This document shows positions 1 through 18,540 of a stretch of 64,000 bases of DNA, piece after piece. Position numbers and translations under genes: made by a program. The notes under the pieces are model-generated. The model saw only the letters and a program-made list of their open reading frames with translations, made no database searches and was not told the DNA's origin. Numbering within the stretch: the first letter of the stretch is position 1; every line of letters begins with the position of its first letter. This stretch comes from Ptychodera flava (lineage: Eukaryota > Hemichordata > Enteropneusta > Ptychoderidae): assembly GCF_041260155.1 (NCBI RefSeq), contig NC_091940.1:5030501-5094500 (forward strand), written 5' to 3'.

Positions 1-930
1 ATGTATCTGGTGTATGGGCAAAGTGTAAACATTGGTTGCGTGTTATGTATTTCAGTCTATGTCAAATATTGTAAATGAAAAATCAAGAACAGTTTACTGT
101 GTGCTTGTAAAAGATAACATATTTGTCAATACATAAACTGCCTTGCAGATTGATTGTCTTAAATATTATCACAGAAGTAGAAAAGATAAGAAACTAATCA
201 AATTGCTGTAACATGTTCACTCTCAGTGCCTGTATAGGCCTTTTATCATTACATTCAGCTGTTTGTTATATCTTTATCACTCTCCATGGGCCAAGGCACA
301 CTTGGGGTCAATGTCATCACTCTGTGCCAGTCTGTGTATGTCAGCCTGTTTGTACATGTATGTCCATGTTCATACAATTGTTGACTTGTTTTGATAATTA
401 TATGGAGCGAACAGTGATGTTGTCACTATTTTTTGCAATGGAAGTGACAAAGAAATGTGCATGCTAAGTTTTCTCAGAGAATGACCCCTTCAGTTCATCA
501 TAACTTGCTGCCTAACAAATATGGCATTTGTAGTACCTGCAGAATGTGACTTTTATGGTTGTTTAGTGGTTATTTTCAAACTTTCACTGAAAATATCTAA
601 ACGTACTTTTAATAGATATTATTTAAAAATTATTCTGATGCTGCACACTAGTGCTTACATGCAGAACTGAAAAAGTTTTTAGAAAAGTAACCTTCAAAGG
701 ATACAAAAGTAACCTTCAAGGATACAAATCAAAGAGTATTGTGGGTAATTTATTGTACTATGAGTCTGGGTGCATTGATGTGAAATGCTGGGGAAAGAGA
801 CAGTGAAAGCACAGCTATAAAATCCGATGCCCATACATAGAAAGTTCTACTTCCTTGACACAACTCTGTGTTTTTGCCTGCATAACTTGTGTCCTTTCCA
901 ATTTACATGTTCAAGATTTCTAAAAAATAT
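1..930. other. Upstream intergenic DNA, no gene seen
   Basis: AT-rich sequence without a convincing exon. An 84-codon open frame at 213-467 has no recognisable protein character. Around 690-735 a short phrase (agtaaccttcaa.ggatacaaa) is repeated in tandem. An additional upstream METTL9 exon could lie here or before the window, but none can be supported. Confidence 0.5.
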
Positions 931-1586
931 ACACTCAGTGTGACAGTTTTCGGACGACCTCAGTTTTCAGATGTTTAATGACATGCTGTTCATTGTACTC
1001 ACTTCGCTCTGTATTGATAACATTTTACAAGTCATGTGACAGCATATTAAGTCAGGTGACGCTGCTGTCCCGTTTTGGATAGTTTTTCTTGGTAGAAGCT
1101 ATTTCGGGCGCTACAAACATGGCGAAGTTAGCCACACTGTACGATACAAGGTGTCGAACGCAATACACAGAGACAGCCCATGTCCGATATGTAAGCGCCA
1201 TACACATCAAAATACAGTTGCGTTGTCGATGGATTAAACGTAACTAATTTATCACAAAATATTTACATACAGTTTTCAAAACACATCGAAATTGAAAATC
1301 GGGGGTTTGAAGTTTCAAAATATCAATATTTAGCCCATCTATAATCACATTCCAAATACGACATCCGATTACTGCGATAGCAGTCCGATTACTACGCACT
1401 CAACATGGGGTCAACAATTTGGCAACTTTGACACCCTAAATACCACTTCAGTCGTGTTAACAGTTTGAGGATAAATACAATAAAGTTTCGAAGGGTATGG
1501 TAATAAGATTTCGTAGTGCTTGTCATTTATGAAACTGCTTTGGGCAAAATTCATTACCCTGTCTGAAAACTCTCACACTGAGTGTA
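931..1586. mobile_element. MITE-like element with inverted ends and TA flanks
   Basis: The left end at 931 and the right end at 1586 are inverted copies of each other over about 25 bases. They share CACTCAGTGTGA, then agttttc and gac, with about two mismatches. Both ends are bordered by TA, the target duplication used by Tc1/mariner-type elements. There is no transposase inside, so it would be non-autonomous. It contains the candidate first exon of METTL9. The family name is inference; the inverted ends are seen directly. Confidence 0.6.
1119..1190 (+). CDS. METTL9: Candidate first coding exon of METTL9
   Basis: An ATG in good context (aaacATGg) opens 24 codons (MAKLATLYDTRCRTQYTETA...) ending at a consensus donor, TAT|GTAAGC. 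The exon ends on a codon boundary, which is what the certain next exon at 2158 needs, since that exon starts in phase 0 with the conserved WYxC motif. METTL9 normally begins with a short poorly conserved leader encoded by exon 1, so sequence similarity cannot decide. Against it: the exon lies inside a MITE-like element (931-1586) and lacks the hydrophobic leader seen in vertebrate METTL9. The real first exon could lie outside the window. Confidence 0.4.
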
Positions 1587-2157
1587 GTTATCAAAACAAA
1601 AAAAGCACTTACAAAGATGGGGTACCAAGGAACAATATGCATCTTCCTAAAGATGGTTATTTGTTGTGATTATTTTTTCCAACCCCATAGATCATAAATA
1701 AATAATTACATTTTGATGAATAATGAATGTGAATACAGGGAAATAGTGTTGAAAAACATTTATATCAGTTGTAGAGAAATAAGTTAGGTGAATTTCTACG
1801 GAAATTGTTACAAAGATTATTACCATGTAACAATTAATTATTTATTTTATTGTAAGAAAGTTGATTCAATAAATTGTTATTGTAAACCAGTCATGTGATT
1901 TGTTTGAACACAGATATTTGTTTTGTGATATTGCCAAAATGCCATTGACAAAGAACCAAATATGACCTGTAATTTTCTCTGTAGGAATATAGAGAATTTT
2001 GATATAACTTCCAATTAGTCTCAGTTGGAGCGTTTAAAATGGTTCTGAAGAAAGTATGGTGAAAATATATATGGGAAATATCCATGCATTTTACATCCAC
2101 TGCTAATTTTTGCACCGTGTCAAGTTTTCCATATTTTTCAAACTTTATTCATTTCAG

Positions 2158-7209
<5,052 letters not shown>

Positions 7210-7407
7210 CAATCAAACCACATTGTTTATCTGTGAATTTCTATTTTGACTTAGAGGACATGGATGGTTTAAACATACATGACAAGTGAAACTCTTCAAA
7301 TATTGGGGAGGGGTCGAACTCATTTAAATTGATTTGCACAACTTTGTTACCACATGCCACAGTTTTGCCATAGAAATTACTCAATCATTGTTTGCATTTT
7401 ATTTTGA

Positions 7408-7413
7408 AATAAA
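7408..7413 (+). terminator. METTL9 polyadenylation signal
   Basis: A canonical AATAAA lies about 200 bases after the METTL9 stop codon, in an AT-rich 3' region. Confidence 0.65.
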
Positions 7414-9560
7414 TTTTTGTTCAAACCGTGTCATCAGCTTCAACTCTTAACAAATAATTTCATCAATTCACCAGGCTCAAGGGAAGTTCAAATCATAATT
7501 GCATCATTGGATTTTCACACTGCCAAATTTTTGTTCAGGAAAGGGGAAGAGGGGCAGGGGTATAAGGTCATATACAAATAGATGTTTTAATTATCCATGA
7601 CCCCTTCAAACTGCAAGGCTCTCATTGCAAATCATTTCTATGAACTTTTATTTGAAAACAAAGCTATTTCTTGTTTTTGTACTCAATGGATGTAAATCTA
7701 CTTACTCTTACACCTGTCAGGCCTGTACAGGAAATAATGACTTCTCATGAAAGCTGACATGTGGCCTTCAATATAAATGCTTATCAGATCTGTAGATATC
7801 AGGATATTACATTGGAACAAAGTGCAGATAAGACAGAAGCATTACAACTCTTCTCTGTTTACCAACAGTCTCTTCATCGGAGTTTATTGTTTTTTTAAAA
7901 GAAAGTAGCTGTGATGAGGCTTTTTTGCAGGATAAATGTCAATATTCTTGAATACATTGATAGAAGGCAGGTCAATGCTGCCACAGCTGCTTTAAGGTAA
8001 TGAGAATGTGATGATTTTCTGAAACATTGAAGGATTCAGAACTGTGCAGAGTTTGGTATATCATGTGTCAGGAACTTTATGAAATCAATTTTTGCCAATC
8101 ATGTTGCCATGGAAATTCGGTAATACAACCTAGCAATATATTTCAAAGAGAATCTTGAAACTATAGATTGATTTAAAATTTATTTGATATGATCAAAGTG
8201 ATGGGGTGACGTATCTATGTACAGAGTATTGAAGAGAACAGACATTATTTATTCCATGAACTTCAACTGTGAATGTTGATGAAAGACTAGAGTGTGTGGT
8301 AAAGTTACCATCATTACATGTCAAACATACAGAAAATAAAGCAAGACTTTACACTACATTCTTATTTTGTCAATTTTCTCCTCTTGTCCATGAGGCATCC
8401 TTGATATTCTGTATTGACTTTGTTTCACTGACTTGAACGATTCCAACACACAGCTGTTCAACAGTATCTCACCACACTGTGCCTACTGTAAATGTAATCT
8501 GGATCTCAGTAGCTCTCTTGTAAACCATGGTGCCCATTCAAACCAATGTCCTACCTTCAGTTGCACCAAATTACACAAACACCAATTGTTTTATTGATGA
8601 AAGGGTAACACTGCAGACAATGGCACATACCCGGGAGGGGGGGTACATATCCACAAAGATACAACAAACAAAGAAATAAAAAAAAATGAGTTACAGCTTT
8701 TCATGGTCGTTTTGCAAATCTAAAAGAGAAAGAGTGTGTGGAATATGTGTGTAGGACATTTGTGTTCGCTGAAAAGTACATACTAGTATTAATATTTTTA
8801 CACATTATTAACCCTACTGGTAGAAATTGACTGGTCTATACTAGAAGTAACAGAAATCAAAATCTCCATGCCAGGTATTTGATGTACATGGATTGTCTCA
8901 TGAGTCAAGACGGTTGGGGATGACCTTTATCAAGGTGTGAATAGGTCTCCATAAATGATACTTTCTGATAAACCTTTTACTATAAAACTTCATGTATCAG
9001 GCCAGTCAAAATCCACAACTACCAGCTAGGCTTGACATAAGCATGAACGGATTTATATGTGTTTTACAAACCCCTTTAAGTTATTGGAGATGATAATTTG
9101 AGGAAATTCTCATTACAAGTATTTTTCAGTATTTCCAACGGGGCATGATAGGTATCAAATTTTAAGGCTAACAGAACAGTGCTACCAATGTTAGAAAAGC
9201 AAACAGATGTTTGCTTCTAATCATAATAAAATGGTGTTCCGGTTTGCAATTCGTAGCCCAGCTATTGGTATTGGTGGTGAGCATTTTTAAAGTATGAGGC
9301 AATGGATGATTTTTGTAGTATCGTATATGGTAAAGGCTATAGAGTACGAAAGGTTGACAGTACAAGATCCTCAGTGACCGGTCATTTTGAACGGATGGGG
9401 CAGTCAACACCGGAAAGAACAAATTAAAGGGGGAGTAGTTTGAATGTTACCATCGCAAGTAACATCGAAAACAATGATTTTTCTTTGAACAATTGCTTTA
9501 ATGCTCAAAAATGCATGCAGGCAGTTCGGTAAGGCAAACTATTACAAAACTTAAAAGTTA
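7414..9560. other. Intergenic DNA, nothing recognised
   Basis: AT-rich DNA without a supportable gene or bounded repeat. The minus-strand open frame at 9168-9422 lacks family signal and is probably chance. Confidence 0.5.
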
Positions 9561-9569
9561 CATTGGCAG

Positions 9570-10190
9570 AGTTGTATATGATGTTTTCACGGACCTAATA
9601 GGTACGGCAGATTGTCAATCTTTTTGGGGGGTAAAACTTTCGCTAACTGCCCGTTGAAAGCTATTCTAATCCACACTCTTTGGTACGGAAAATGTCGACC
9701 CTTTTCCGCGCCCACGTGTGGTCTGTTGCCGTTGACAGCAACACAAATCCACGCGCTTTTGTACGGGAAATTTTCAACATCTTTCCCGGCATACCTGTCC
9801 GCGGCAGCCCATTGAATGCAATCCAAATTGTCGCACTTTAAGTACGGGAAATTTGTCGCCCCTTTATTAGCACACCTGTCGTCCTATCGCCGCCATTCGA
9901 CATTCATATACCCGTACTTGTGGTACCGAAGATTGTTAGTCTTTTAACGGACACTTGTACCCTGCTCCCGCCGCCTGACATCCTTATTCACGCTCTTTAT
10001 ATCCGGAAAATTCTCAGCTCTAGATACACCTGTCGCCAATTCCCGTCGCCCGACTTTCTTGTCCTCGGCAATTTTAATGGTCGGTATTGCCAAACCTTTA
10101 TCGAGCACATTTGTCGCCTAATTCCCTATACTCAACAACATACATCCGTTCTGTCAAAACTTGATTTGACCACTCAGGAACAGTAGGAGA
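9570..10190. repeat. Diverged tandem repeat, unit about 80 bp
   Basis: The phrase gtacgg.aaa (or gtaccg) recurs near 9601, 9683, 9761, 9842 and 9923, and as atccggaaa near 10001, at about 80-base steps. Each is preceded by a block like 'aatccacgctctt' and followed by one like 'cacctgtcgcc.attcc'. Copies differ at many positions, so the array is old. The stretch is richer in G+C and CpG than its surroundings. The 67-88-codon open frames on both strands here are by-products of the repeat. Confidence 0.6.
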
Positions 10191-10539
10191 CTTTTTAAGC
10201 TTCTATCAGCACGGCCGTCAACTGTCTCCGGGAAGATTATCAAAATCCCCGTCGAACCGTGCCAGTCCAGCACATCAATAGGCATTTCCGCCATTTAATT
10301 TATGCTGACTCATTGAAAGGTAAATTTCGTATAAAAAAAGAAAATCAATCTAAATTGATGTTTGGCAGGTATAGATATTTCTATCTGTGGCAAATGTAGA
10401 CGCAGAATAAAATTTGTACATTTTTGTTTTTATTTACTTTTCTAACGGGAGACTGGTAGTACTGCAGCGGCATACTTGTCGGCTTCTGCCGGTTTATGAC
10501 CTTTGAAATTCCCGCACTTTGTACTTATTTCAACTGCCC

Positions 10540-10665
10540 GCTCAGAGTCATTCAATCTCACGGACCTTAGGTACGGCCGATTGTCAATCCTATTTTTGGT
10601 AAAACCTTCGCTAACTGCCCGCTGACGGCCGTTCCAATCCACATTCTTTGGTACGGAACCTCATG
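10540..10665. repeat. Detached copy of the 80-bp repeat
   Basis: The sequence 'acggacctt.aggtacggc.gattgtcaatc', then 'cttcgctaactgcccg' and 'tccaatccacattctttggtacgg', closely repeats 9590-9690. About 900 bases separate the two copies, so part of the array was duplicated or split. Confidence 0.6.
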
Positions 10666-11271
10666 ATGAATGATTGTCAATTATCATGTTTTTCAACTTA
10701 TACTATAGTGAAATAAGCGATACCATGTTCATCTATTTCCACAGCAAGAAATTTGACATGTTTAAAACGCAAACATCAAGAATAGATTCGTGCAGTAGTT
10801 AAGAAAGTTGTGAATTTCTAATTAGATATAATTGCTTGTAATATAATACACAGCGTCGCGCTCGGACGCTGGTTGGCTAGATATCATTTGCAGTAAGGAA
10901 TAATTTAATAAAAAAAACCAATAAGCTACAACATCAGAACCGCTACTGCTTTGCCTAACGATTGCTCTTTGTGAATGGTTTGTTGATACATTTCTTACAT
11001 CTTCTTTTCAATGCAATTCAGTCCTGACAGGTTTGTGATCACTGTAGTACGATTCATGTAAACACCACTTGAACTGAACAAGTGTCATGTGTAGACAGCA
11101 AACATTGGAACACCGTACGTCTGCGAAAATGATATCAAAATTATCTTTACAGTTGACATATTGGAGACGTATATTCTGTATTAATTTTAATGAAACTATC
11201 ATTTCAATTAGTTGATGTGCTCAATGAAAGAGCGTATTTAATACATGATCCCACGTGACACTATACCAGTC

Positions 11272-11614
11272 TGTCGGAGAACAAATGACACATCATTTGA
11301 ACATTATTAATAGGACTAAGCAGAGCCTATGTGTTATCCTTCTACCAATCAGACTCTTCGGTAACTTTCGTCCAATGACTGTGGACTATAATCTCCCGCC
11401 AAAAAATGTTTATCCTTTGGTGTTCTATTACATTCGGTGCATGCGCTTTGGCGCCTTTATATGTAATTGCTACAGTTGTGTTCCGGTTGGCGCCTTTTTT
11501 ATCTCACTGGCGTGTTCAGTAAAAAAGCTTGTGTTCTCAGCATGAACTGGTGTCGTTCGCAGTTCTGTGTATAAGTCAGACAAGAACCTTGATCATAAAA
11601 ACCCCATCACGACA
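11272..11614 (+). repeat. 5' LTR of the BEL/Pao element
   Basis: A 343-base direct repeat that begins TGTCGGAG and ends CGACA, matching the 340-base copy at the other end. The two differ by about three one-base length differences, and I saw no substitutions. It is preceded by AGTC, the first copy of the target duplication. Confidence 0.92.
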
Positions 11615-11640
11615 TTTTTTGGTGCCGAGACCAGGATTAG
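11615..11640 (+). other. Likely primer-binding site of the BEL/Pao element
   Basis: Directly after the 5' LTR comes a T run and TGGTGCCGAGACCAGGA, starting with the TGG that pairs with the CCA end of a tRNA. The primer tRNA was not identified. Confidence 0.6.
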
Positions 11641-14600
11641 GATGTCTGACGAGGAGCAGCAACCAACTCAAGCCGAGCAACTGGCAACGAAATTGGCCAA
11701 GTTGAAACTCAAGCGCAGGGGACAACGTGCCCAAATGACGAGGCTGTTCAACCGTGCAGAACAACTCACATCAACGTTCGCTGCAGCTGAGAACAAGACT
11801 GAAGCTCACAGGATACTCAAAGCATTGAACACTCAACTGACTGAGAAATACGAATCTTTAACTAAGATCGAAGAAGATATCTTAGATAATACGGATGAAG
11901 CAAGCTACGATGCTGCGAGCCAAGAATCCGGCGACTACATGTCCGAGATATTCGAGAGAAACGACAAGATCACTGATTTCATCAAAAACAACAAAACCGA
12001 ACAATGCGACTGGCCCATCGGCGAACTCCGACACCGCTACTCAAGACACATCGAAGAAAACGGTCGCATTACCGAAACTACAGCTGAAAACTTTCTCAGG
12101 AAACGTACTCGAGTGGGTGAGTTTCTACGACACTTTCAAATCGTCCATCCATAATGATAAGAACCTCGAGAACATTCAAAAGTTCACATACTTACGCAGC
12201 GTTTTAACTGATGAAGCTGCCCGTACGATTAGCGGTCTCGCCTTGACAAACTCCAACTACGACCATGCTTTAGAGCTACTCATCGAACGCTACGGACAGA
12301 ATCATTTGATCATCGATGCGCACATGACTGCACTGTGGCAGATTCCTCAACCTACGAGTGACATTAACAGTCTGAGATTGTTTTATGACACATTAGAAAG
12401 TCATATTCGCGGTTTACAATCACTTGGCAAAGAAGAGAACGCTTATGGAGAACTTCTCATTCCCATGATTCGAGATAAACTACCTAACAATATTCGGAAA
12501 CAGATCGCAAGAGATCACGGAAACAAGGCTTGGACTTTACCAGAGTTGCGCAAAGCCATCCTACGGGAAATCGACGCCATTCAAGCCGGAGTTCCACTCG
12601 ATGAGTTATCGGTTGCGGACACAGCAACACAGCCTAATATGACCGCTTCATTTCATACTAAGGCCGCATCTACGCGCACAACAAAGCCTTTGAGAATCAA
12701 AACATGCGTGTTTTGTAAGGGAAATCACTACACAAGTGATTGCCAAGTTGTCACCGACCCGAAACGTCGCTTAGACATCGTCAAACGCGATCGTCTCTGT
12801 TACAATTGCCTTGGAAAGCATCGCGTGAGCGATTGCAAGTCTCGTTACACTTGCAAGATCTGCAAGCGTAAACATCACTCTACCCTTCATGACACCAAAT
12901 CAGCTACAACGTCTGAGAAAAAGGAACTTCTGAAGTTCATGTGGCATTGGCGAAGACAGACGACACAAAGGGGAAATCTACACCCAACGGATCGGTTCTC
13001 CTCAAGACGGCAGTCATTCCTATGTCGGTCGGCGATAGGAAACCTATCAACGCTACCGTGCTGTTTGACGATGGGTCCAACAGAACTTTTATCACGCAGC
13101 GATTTGCTGACAAACTCAACTTGAAATCGGACACTCATGAGAACGTGAGCCTGTCAACATTCGGGGACAATTCGAAACAAATTCATTCCATGAAAAGTGC
13201 AATGGTAACTTTGCACGAACAGAATGGGCATACCAGTACTGTCAACGCCCTGATAATTCCCGAGATTTCGTCCAACCTATTCAACCACGTGTCAGCAGAA
13301 ATACTCAACTCAGACCATCTACGGGGATTAAAGCTTGCCCACCCTGTTTCCAATGTTAAAACTATGGAAATTGATGTACTCATCGGAGCTGATCAATATT
13401 GGAACTTTGTTGGAAACCATATCGTGCGCGGGGCAGGTCCAACTGCAATATCATCTAAGTTCGGCTACTTGTTGTCCGGTCCTACTGGAAAGCGTGGGAA
13501 ATTGGACTCTGACATTAATATTCATCACGTGAATGTAGAAACACACACCGACGATGACATACGAAACTGGTGGAATTTAGAGCTCATCGGAGTGAAGGCA
13601 GACTCGCAAAATGATGAAAATACCGACTTCGAAACATATCGGGACACTCATCTACGTGTTGAAAATGGTAAATACATTGCCGTTTACCATGGAAAACTGA
13701 TCATCCGCCACTGCCTTCAAACTATGCGGCAACTGAAAATCGCACGCGCGCTATGGTTCGCCGTTTGACCCCTGACTTAACGAAGAGATATGACGATATC
13801 ATCACCGATCAACTGCGCCGAGACTTCGTCGAGAAGATTCAAGATGACAACAAAACTGAAGGACATTATTTGCCGCATCGAGCTGTCAAGAAGGACTCAG
13901 TTACCACTCCGATACGTATTGTATACGACTGCAGTAGCAAACAAAATGCTGACTCGGCAAGTCTAAACGACTGTCTTCAGACTGGGCCATCATTAATCAA
14001 TGATTTACCTGCCATTTTGCTACGATTTCGCGCTAACCGAGTCGCTTTCGTCAGTGACATTGAAAAGGCATTCTTAAACATACGTCTAGAGGAAGACGAG
14101 CGTCAATACACCAAATTTCTTTGGTTATCGGACATTCGTGATCCCGAAAGTCCATTTGATGTTTATCAATTCAAGTCTGTTCTGTTTGGGGCGGCTTGTT
14201 CCCCATTCATGCTCAACGCTGTAATCAAGACCCACTTGGAAAGTAACGCCTCCATACCGATTGCTGATGACCTCAAACATAATATTTATGTTGACAATGT
14301 GATAGACGGTGCCAAGTCTGATGAAAAGGCCGTGTCATATTACAACGACGCAAACCACCTCATGCAGTCGTGTGGGTTCAATCTGCGCTCATGGACGTCC
14401 AACAGTGAACGACTATGTGAACTCGCAAAACAGGACGATATCTACGAACCCTCCCATGATGTACCAGTACTCGGCCTGCGTTGGGAACCAGAAAGCGACA
14501 CGATGACCTACTCAGAAAATAATAGCGAGCCTATTCCAAATGAATTGATAACGAAACGAGATGTTCTCAGTTCCTCCGCTACACTGTACGACCCACTGGG

Positions 14601-17208
14601 CTTCGTAGCTCCAGTTCACATCAGAGCTAAACTCTTTGTGCAGTCACTATGGAAACGCGGGCTCCCTTGGGACGAACCGCTCGATGCTGAATTGAACTCT
14701 CAATGGATACAGATCGCAGCGGACTTGAATGCTACACGCAAGACGACAATAAACCGCCAATACTTCTCAGGGAATAAAGATAACGACGACTGCGAAGTTC
14801 ATGTTTTCGCTGACGCCAGCACTACCGCCTACGGAGCTGTAGTTTATCTCCGCAGTTCAAGTGAAACTTCTATCGTTATGGCCAAGGCACGCGTCGCTCC
14901 AACGTCCGATTTGTCACTGCCTCGGTTAGAACTGATGGCCGCCCTGATTGGCACTCGACTCAGCAAATTCGTAATAAACGCTCTCTCTCCGGCAAGATAA
15001 ACATTACACAGCGGTATCTCTGGTCGGACAGTCAAATTGCGTTGTATTGGATCAACAGTGTCAAGAAGCTGCCGATCTTCGTAAGCAATCGCGTCAGAGA
15101 GATCAATGGTTTTCGTCACATCTACAAATATTGCCCCTCCGCTGACAACCCAGCTGATTTGTTAACTCGAGGCATTACTTCTGATCAACTAGCCAATTCT
15201 ACTCTATGGTGGAACGGCCCTACTTGGTTGAAAGAAAATGGAGACTGGCCAATCTGTGAACTGTTTGATAGCGCAGTGCACCATATCGCTACAACGGACG
15301 ACTTCATGATCGAGCCTCACACACAAATCGATGCTGAGGTTGCCGATAAAATGCAACACGTTGAGGATCTTTCTCGCCGATCCACTGAGAACATCGGCTC
15401 ATCAAATACGGAAATCGACCCGCAATTGACGTTGGCATACAATACGCGGTGGACATTACTCGTTTCAGCTCGTTAGACAAACTATTCCGCGTTACTTCGT
15501 ATGTATTTCGTTTCAAATCTCGACTGCAGCGAAAGAGAGACACGCCGTCAGGAGCAGTCTCACCGGACGAGATACGACATGCTGAACAGATCTGGATTAA
15601 AGACGTACAATCTGAGATATATACAGACACTATTCATTCCATGAGGATGAATGTGAAGAGGTTCGGACCGTTGGTTCAACAACTTAACCTATTTCTCGAT
15701 AACGAGGGCACACTTCGATGTGGCAGCCGTGTACACAATGCAGCATTGGACTATGTCACGAAATTTCCAGCGTTGCTGCCTCCTCACCATGAATTCACTA
15801 AACTGGTCGTTCTGAAAGCACACGAACGCGTATTCCATGGAGGAGTCCAGTCGACTGTAACACAAATTCGTCAACAGTACTGGATACCGAAAATACGACG
15901 TATCGTTAGCAAGATTCTTCACAACTGTGTTACCTGTCTTAAAGTTGAAGGAAAGCCGTACACTAACCCAGTCCAAGCTCCGCTGCCTGCATATCGCGTG
16001 AACATCACCCCTCCATTCAGTGTGACGGGGGTCGACTTCACGGGGGCTCTCCTCACCAAGGCTATTGATGGTAAACAAAACAAGGCATACGTGTGCCTGT
16101 TTACCTGTGCGGTTACACGGGCCATACACTTGGAATTGGTACCGGATTTGACGACTAAAAACATTTCTACTCGCGTTTCGCCGTTTTGCTGCAAGACGAT
16201 CCCTGCCTAGCCGAATGTTATCCGACAACGCCTCGACGTACATCTCTGGAGCCGAGGAGATACGCTCCTTGCTCGACACGCCTGATGTTCGAGATTATCT
16301 CTCATCTCAGCGAGTGAAATGGACTTTCATACCCAAACGTGCGCCGTGGTTTGGCGGCTTTTGGGAGCGGCTCATAAGTCTCACGAAGAATGCGATTAAA
16401 AAGGTTCTCGGTCGATCATTCATCACGTATGATGAGCTTGCTACCGTCGTCACCGAAATTGAGACTGTATTAAATGATCGCCCACTCACCTTCGTTTCAT
16501 CCAGTGCGGATGATGACGTTAGCCTGACCCCAAATCACCTGTTACATGGTAGAAGCTTGACCTCACTACCATACATCACAGTCTCCGATGAAGAAACGAA
16601 GACCCGACTTTTGGAAACCACAATGATGTTAACAGACGTTACGCACATTTGTCAAATCTCCAACAACAGTTCTGGAAGCGATGGTCAACCGAGTATTTGA
16701 CAGCTTTGAGAGAACGTCACTCCGGTTCCGGAAACAAGCACAATGTAATTAAAGTGGGAGATGTGGTACTGATCCATAGTGATATCGATCGTAGGATGAA
16801 ATGGCAGCTCGGGACTGTGAAGAGACTTGTTTATGGACGTGACAAGTTGGTGCGATCAGCTGAAATCTCCACCGCCAGGGGACACACCCAACCGCCCTAT
16901 ACACAAGTTATACCCTCTTGAGGTAGCCTCTCAAGAATTATCATCATCTGAAGACAAAGATGTGAACGAGCGGGAAGACATCCATCGGCAAGAAATTTCT
17001 GCTGAGAAAACCAATGACCCGCCCGAGTCGGGGAGACCGTCCAGAGATGCAGCCATTGCAGCCAGGATGAGAATATCCGAACTTTCATAAATTGTTGTAA
17101 CTGTTGAGTCAATTAACTCTTTGAAATTTCTAAGTTTTTGTTCAAACGAATCATTTATTGATAATTCATATTGAAAGTGTTCAAGATTATCTTTCGTCGC
17201 CGGGAGAA

Positions 17209-17548
17209 TGTCGGAGAACAAATGACACATCATTTGAACATTATTAATAGGACTAAGCAGAGCCTATGTGTTATCCTTCTACCAATCAGACTCTTGGTAA
17301 CTTTCGTCCAATGACTGTGGACTATAATCTCCCGCCAAAAAATGTTTATCCTTTGGTGTTCTATTACATTCGGTGCATGCGCTTTGGCGCCTTTATATGT
17401 AATTGCTACAGTTGTGTTCCGGTTGGCGCCTTTTTTATCTCATGGCGTGTTCAGTAAAAAAGCTTGTGTTCTCAGCATGAACTGGTGTCGTTCGCAGTTC
17501 TGTGTATAAGTCAGACAAGAACCTTGATCATAAAACCCCATCACGACA
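17209..17548 (+). repeat. 3' LTR of the BEL/Pao element
   Basis: The 340-base partner of the 5' LTR, preceded by a short purine stretch (gggagaa) that could serve as polypurine tract and followed by AGTC, the second copy of the four-base target duplication. Confidence 0.92.
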
Positions 17549-18540
17549 AGTCCTACTTGCTAGACCAGAAAGGCATATGATGGGTTAACATTTGCACATC
17601 GTTGATGCATTTCACCGATGCAACAATAGTCCATTCAGCTATTGCACGACGTTCTGGACACCTGCACCAAATTAAGTTGCAAATAATTGTCCTCCGTTAG
17701 TCTTCTGAAAGTATTTATAACATTCACTGTTCATTGCTTCTTCATCTGGATAGTTCTCTTCCACATCCTGAACCTGACACAGAAAACATATTTTTTGGTA
17801 CACCGATTCTGATCAAAGATTTGATATTTTCATCGGATAAGAGTCACAACACATATCGCAAGTAATGGTATTTTTAAAATAATCCAATCTCTCTTCTGAA
17901 GCAATGAACCTCAGATGACTACTACGTCTCTGAGATCAAACCGATCGTATTAATCTACCAACAACGCTTGTTATCGTATTGGGCCACTGCATCCTTCAAC
18001 GTGAACCACCTGCCGCAGTAACACTGTTGTTAGTTGCTGAATTTGATAACGTGGCTGAGTTTCATACGTATCTCTCAACAGGGCACAGAAAGAAATACTA
18101 GCTTATCAAAGAACTACGATTTTCGTTGCAATTTGTGACCCGTAAAATGTCAAACTTCTCCAGAGGTTAAACGTCTTCGTCTTCACAATGCCATATTACA
18201 GTGGTGTGAAACTTTTTTTTTTTGCTCGGGAAATCTTTTCACCAGCCTCTTTCATAGTCAGTAATGAAAATCAGGGATCATAGCGGGTGACCAAAGAATT
18301 TGAAGGGAGAAGCAGACTACCCTTACCAGCATTGAAATTCAAACCGACCTCCATTACATGTGCTATCTTTACGGGGAAAGTTACATTTTTTTATTTTTCA
18401 CAAAAACCTGCATGACGGTGAAAACGTAATTTTCTACACGCTGATAACAGATTTGTAATATTTTGAGTTCGAAAGCTTGTCCCCAAAAATGTGGAGATCG
18501 TATGGGTAAAACACATCCAATGATGGCATGGTTTTTAAAG
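17549..18540. other. Intergenic DNA after the BEL element
   Basis: No exon, RNA gene or bounded repeat recognised. AT-rich with scattered homopolymer runs. Confidence 0.5.

Larger units (their letters stand above)
11272..17548 (+). mobile_element. BEL/Pao LTR retrotransposon, broken copy
   Basis: A BEL/Pao-family element of about 6.3 kb. Parts in order: 5' LTR; a gag-like region about 11.64-12.95 kb, with a coiled-coil-rich start, a DUF1759-type block and CCHC-like zinc knuckles near 12.70-12.90 kb; an aspartic protease (peptidase A17 type, with a DDGS motif) about 12.95-13.7 kb; reverse transcriptase about 13.75-14.75 kb, with the YVDN active-site motif of this clade; RNase H about 14.8-15.1 kb; integrase with H2C2 zinc finger and core about 15.5-16.7 kb; a DUF5641-type C-terminal region to about 16.92 kb; 3' LTR. 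It is flanked by AGTC on both sides. The coding region is broken, with roughly six or seven breaks. The near-identical LTRs point to a young insertion. Confidence 0.92.

Noticed and set aside
15689-16279. 196-codon minus-strand frame
   Set aside because: Antisense to the integrase region of the BEL/Pao element; no independent family signal.
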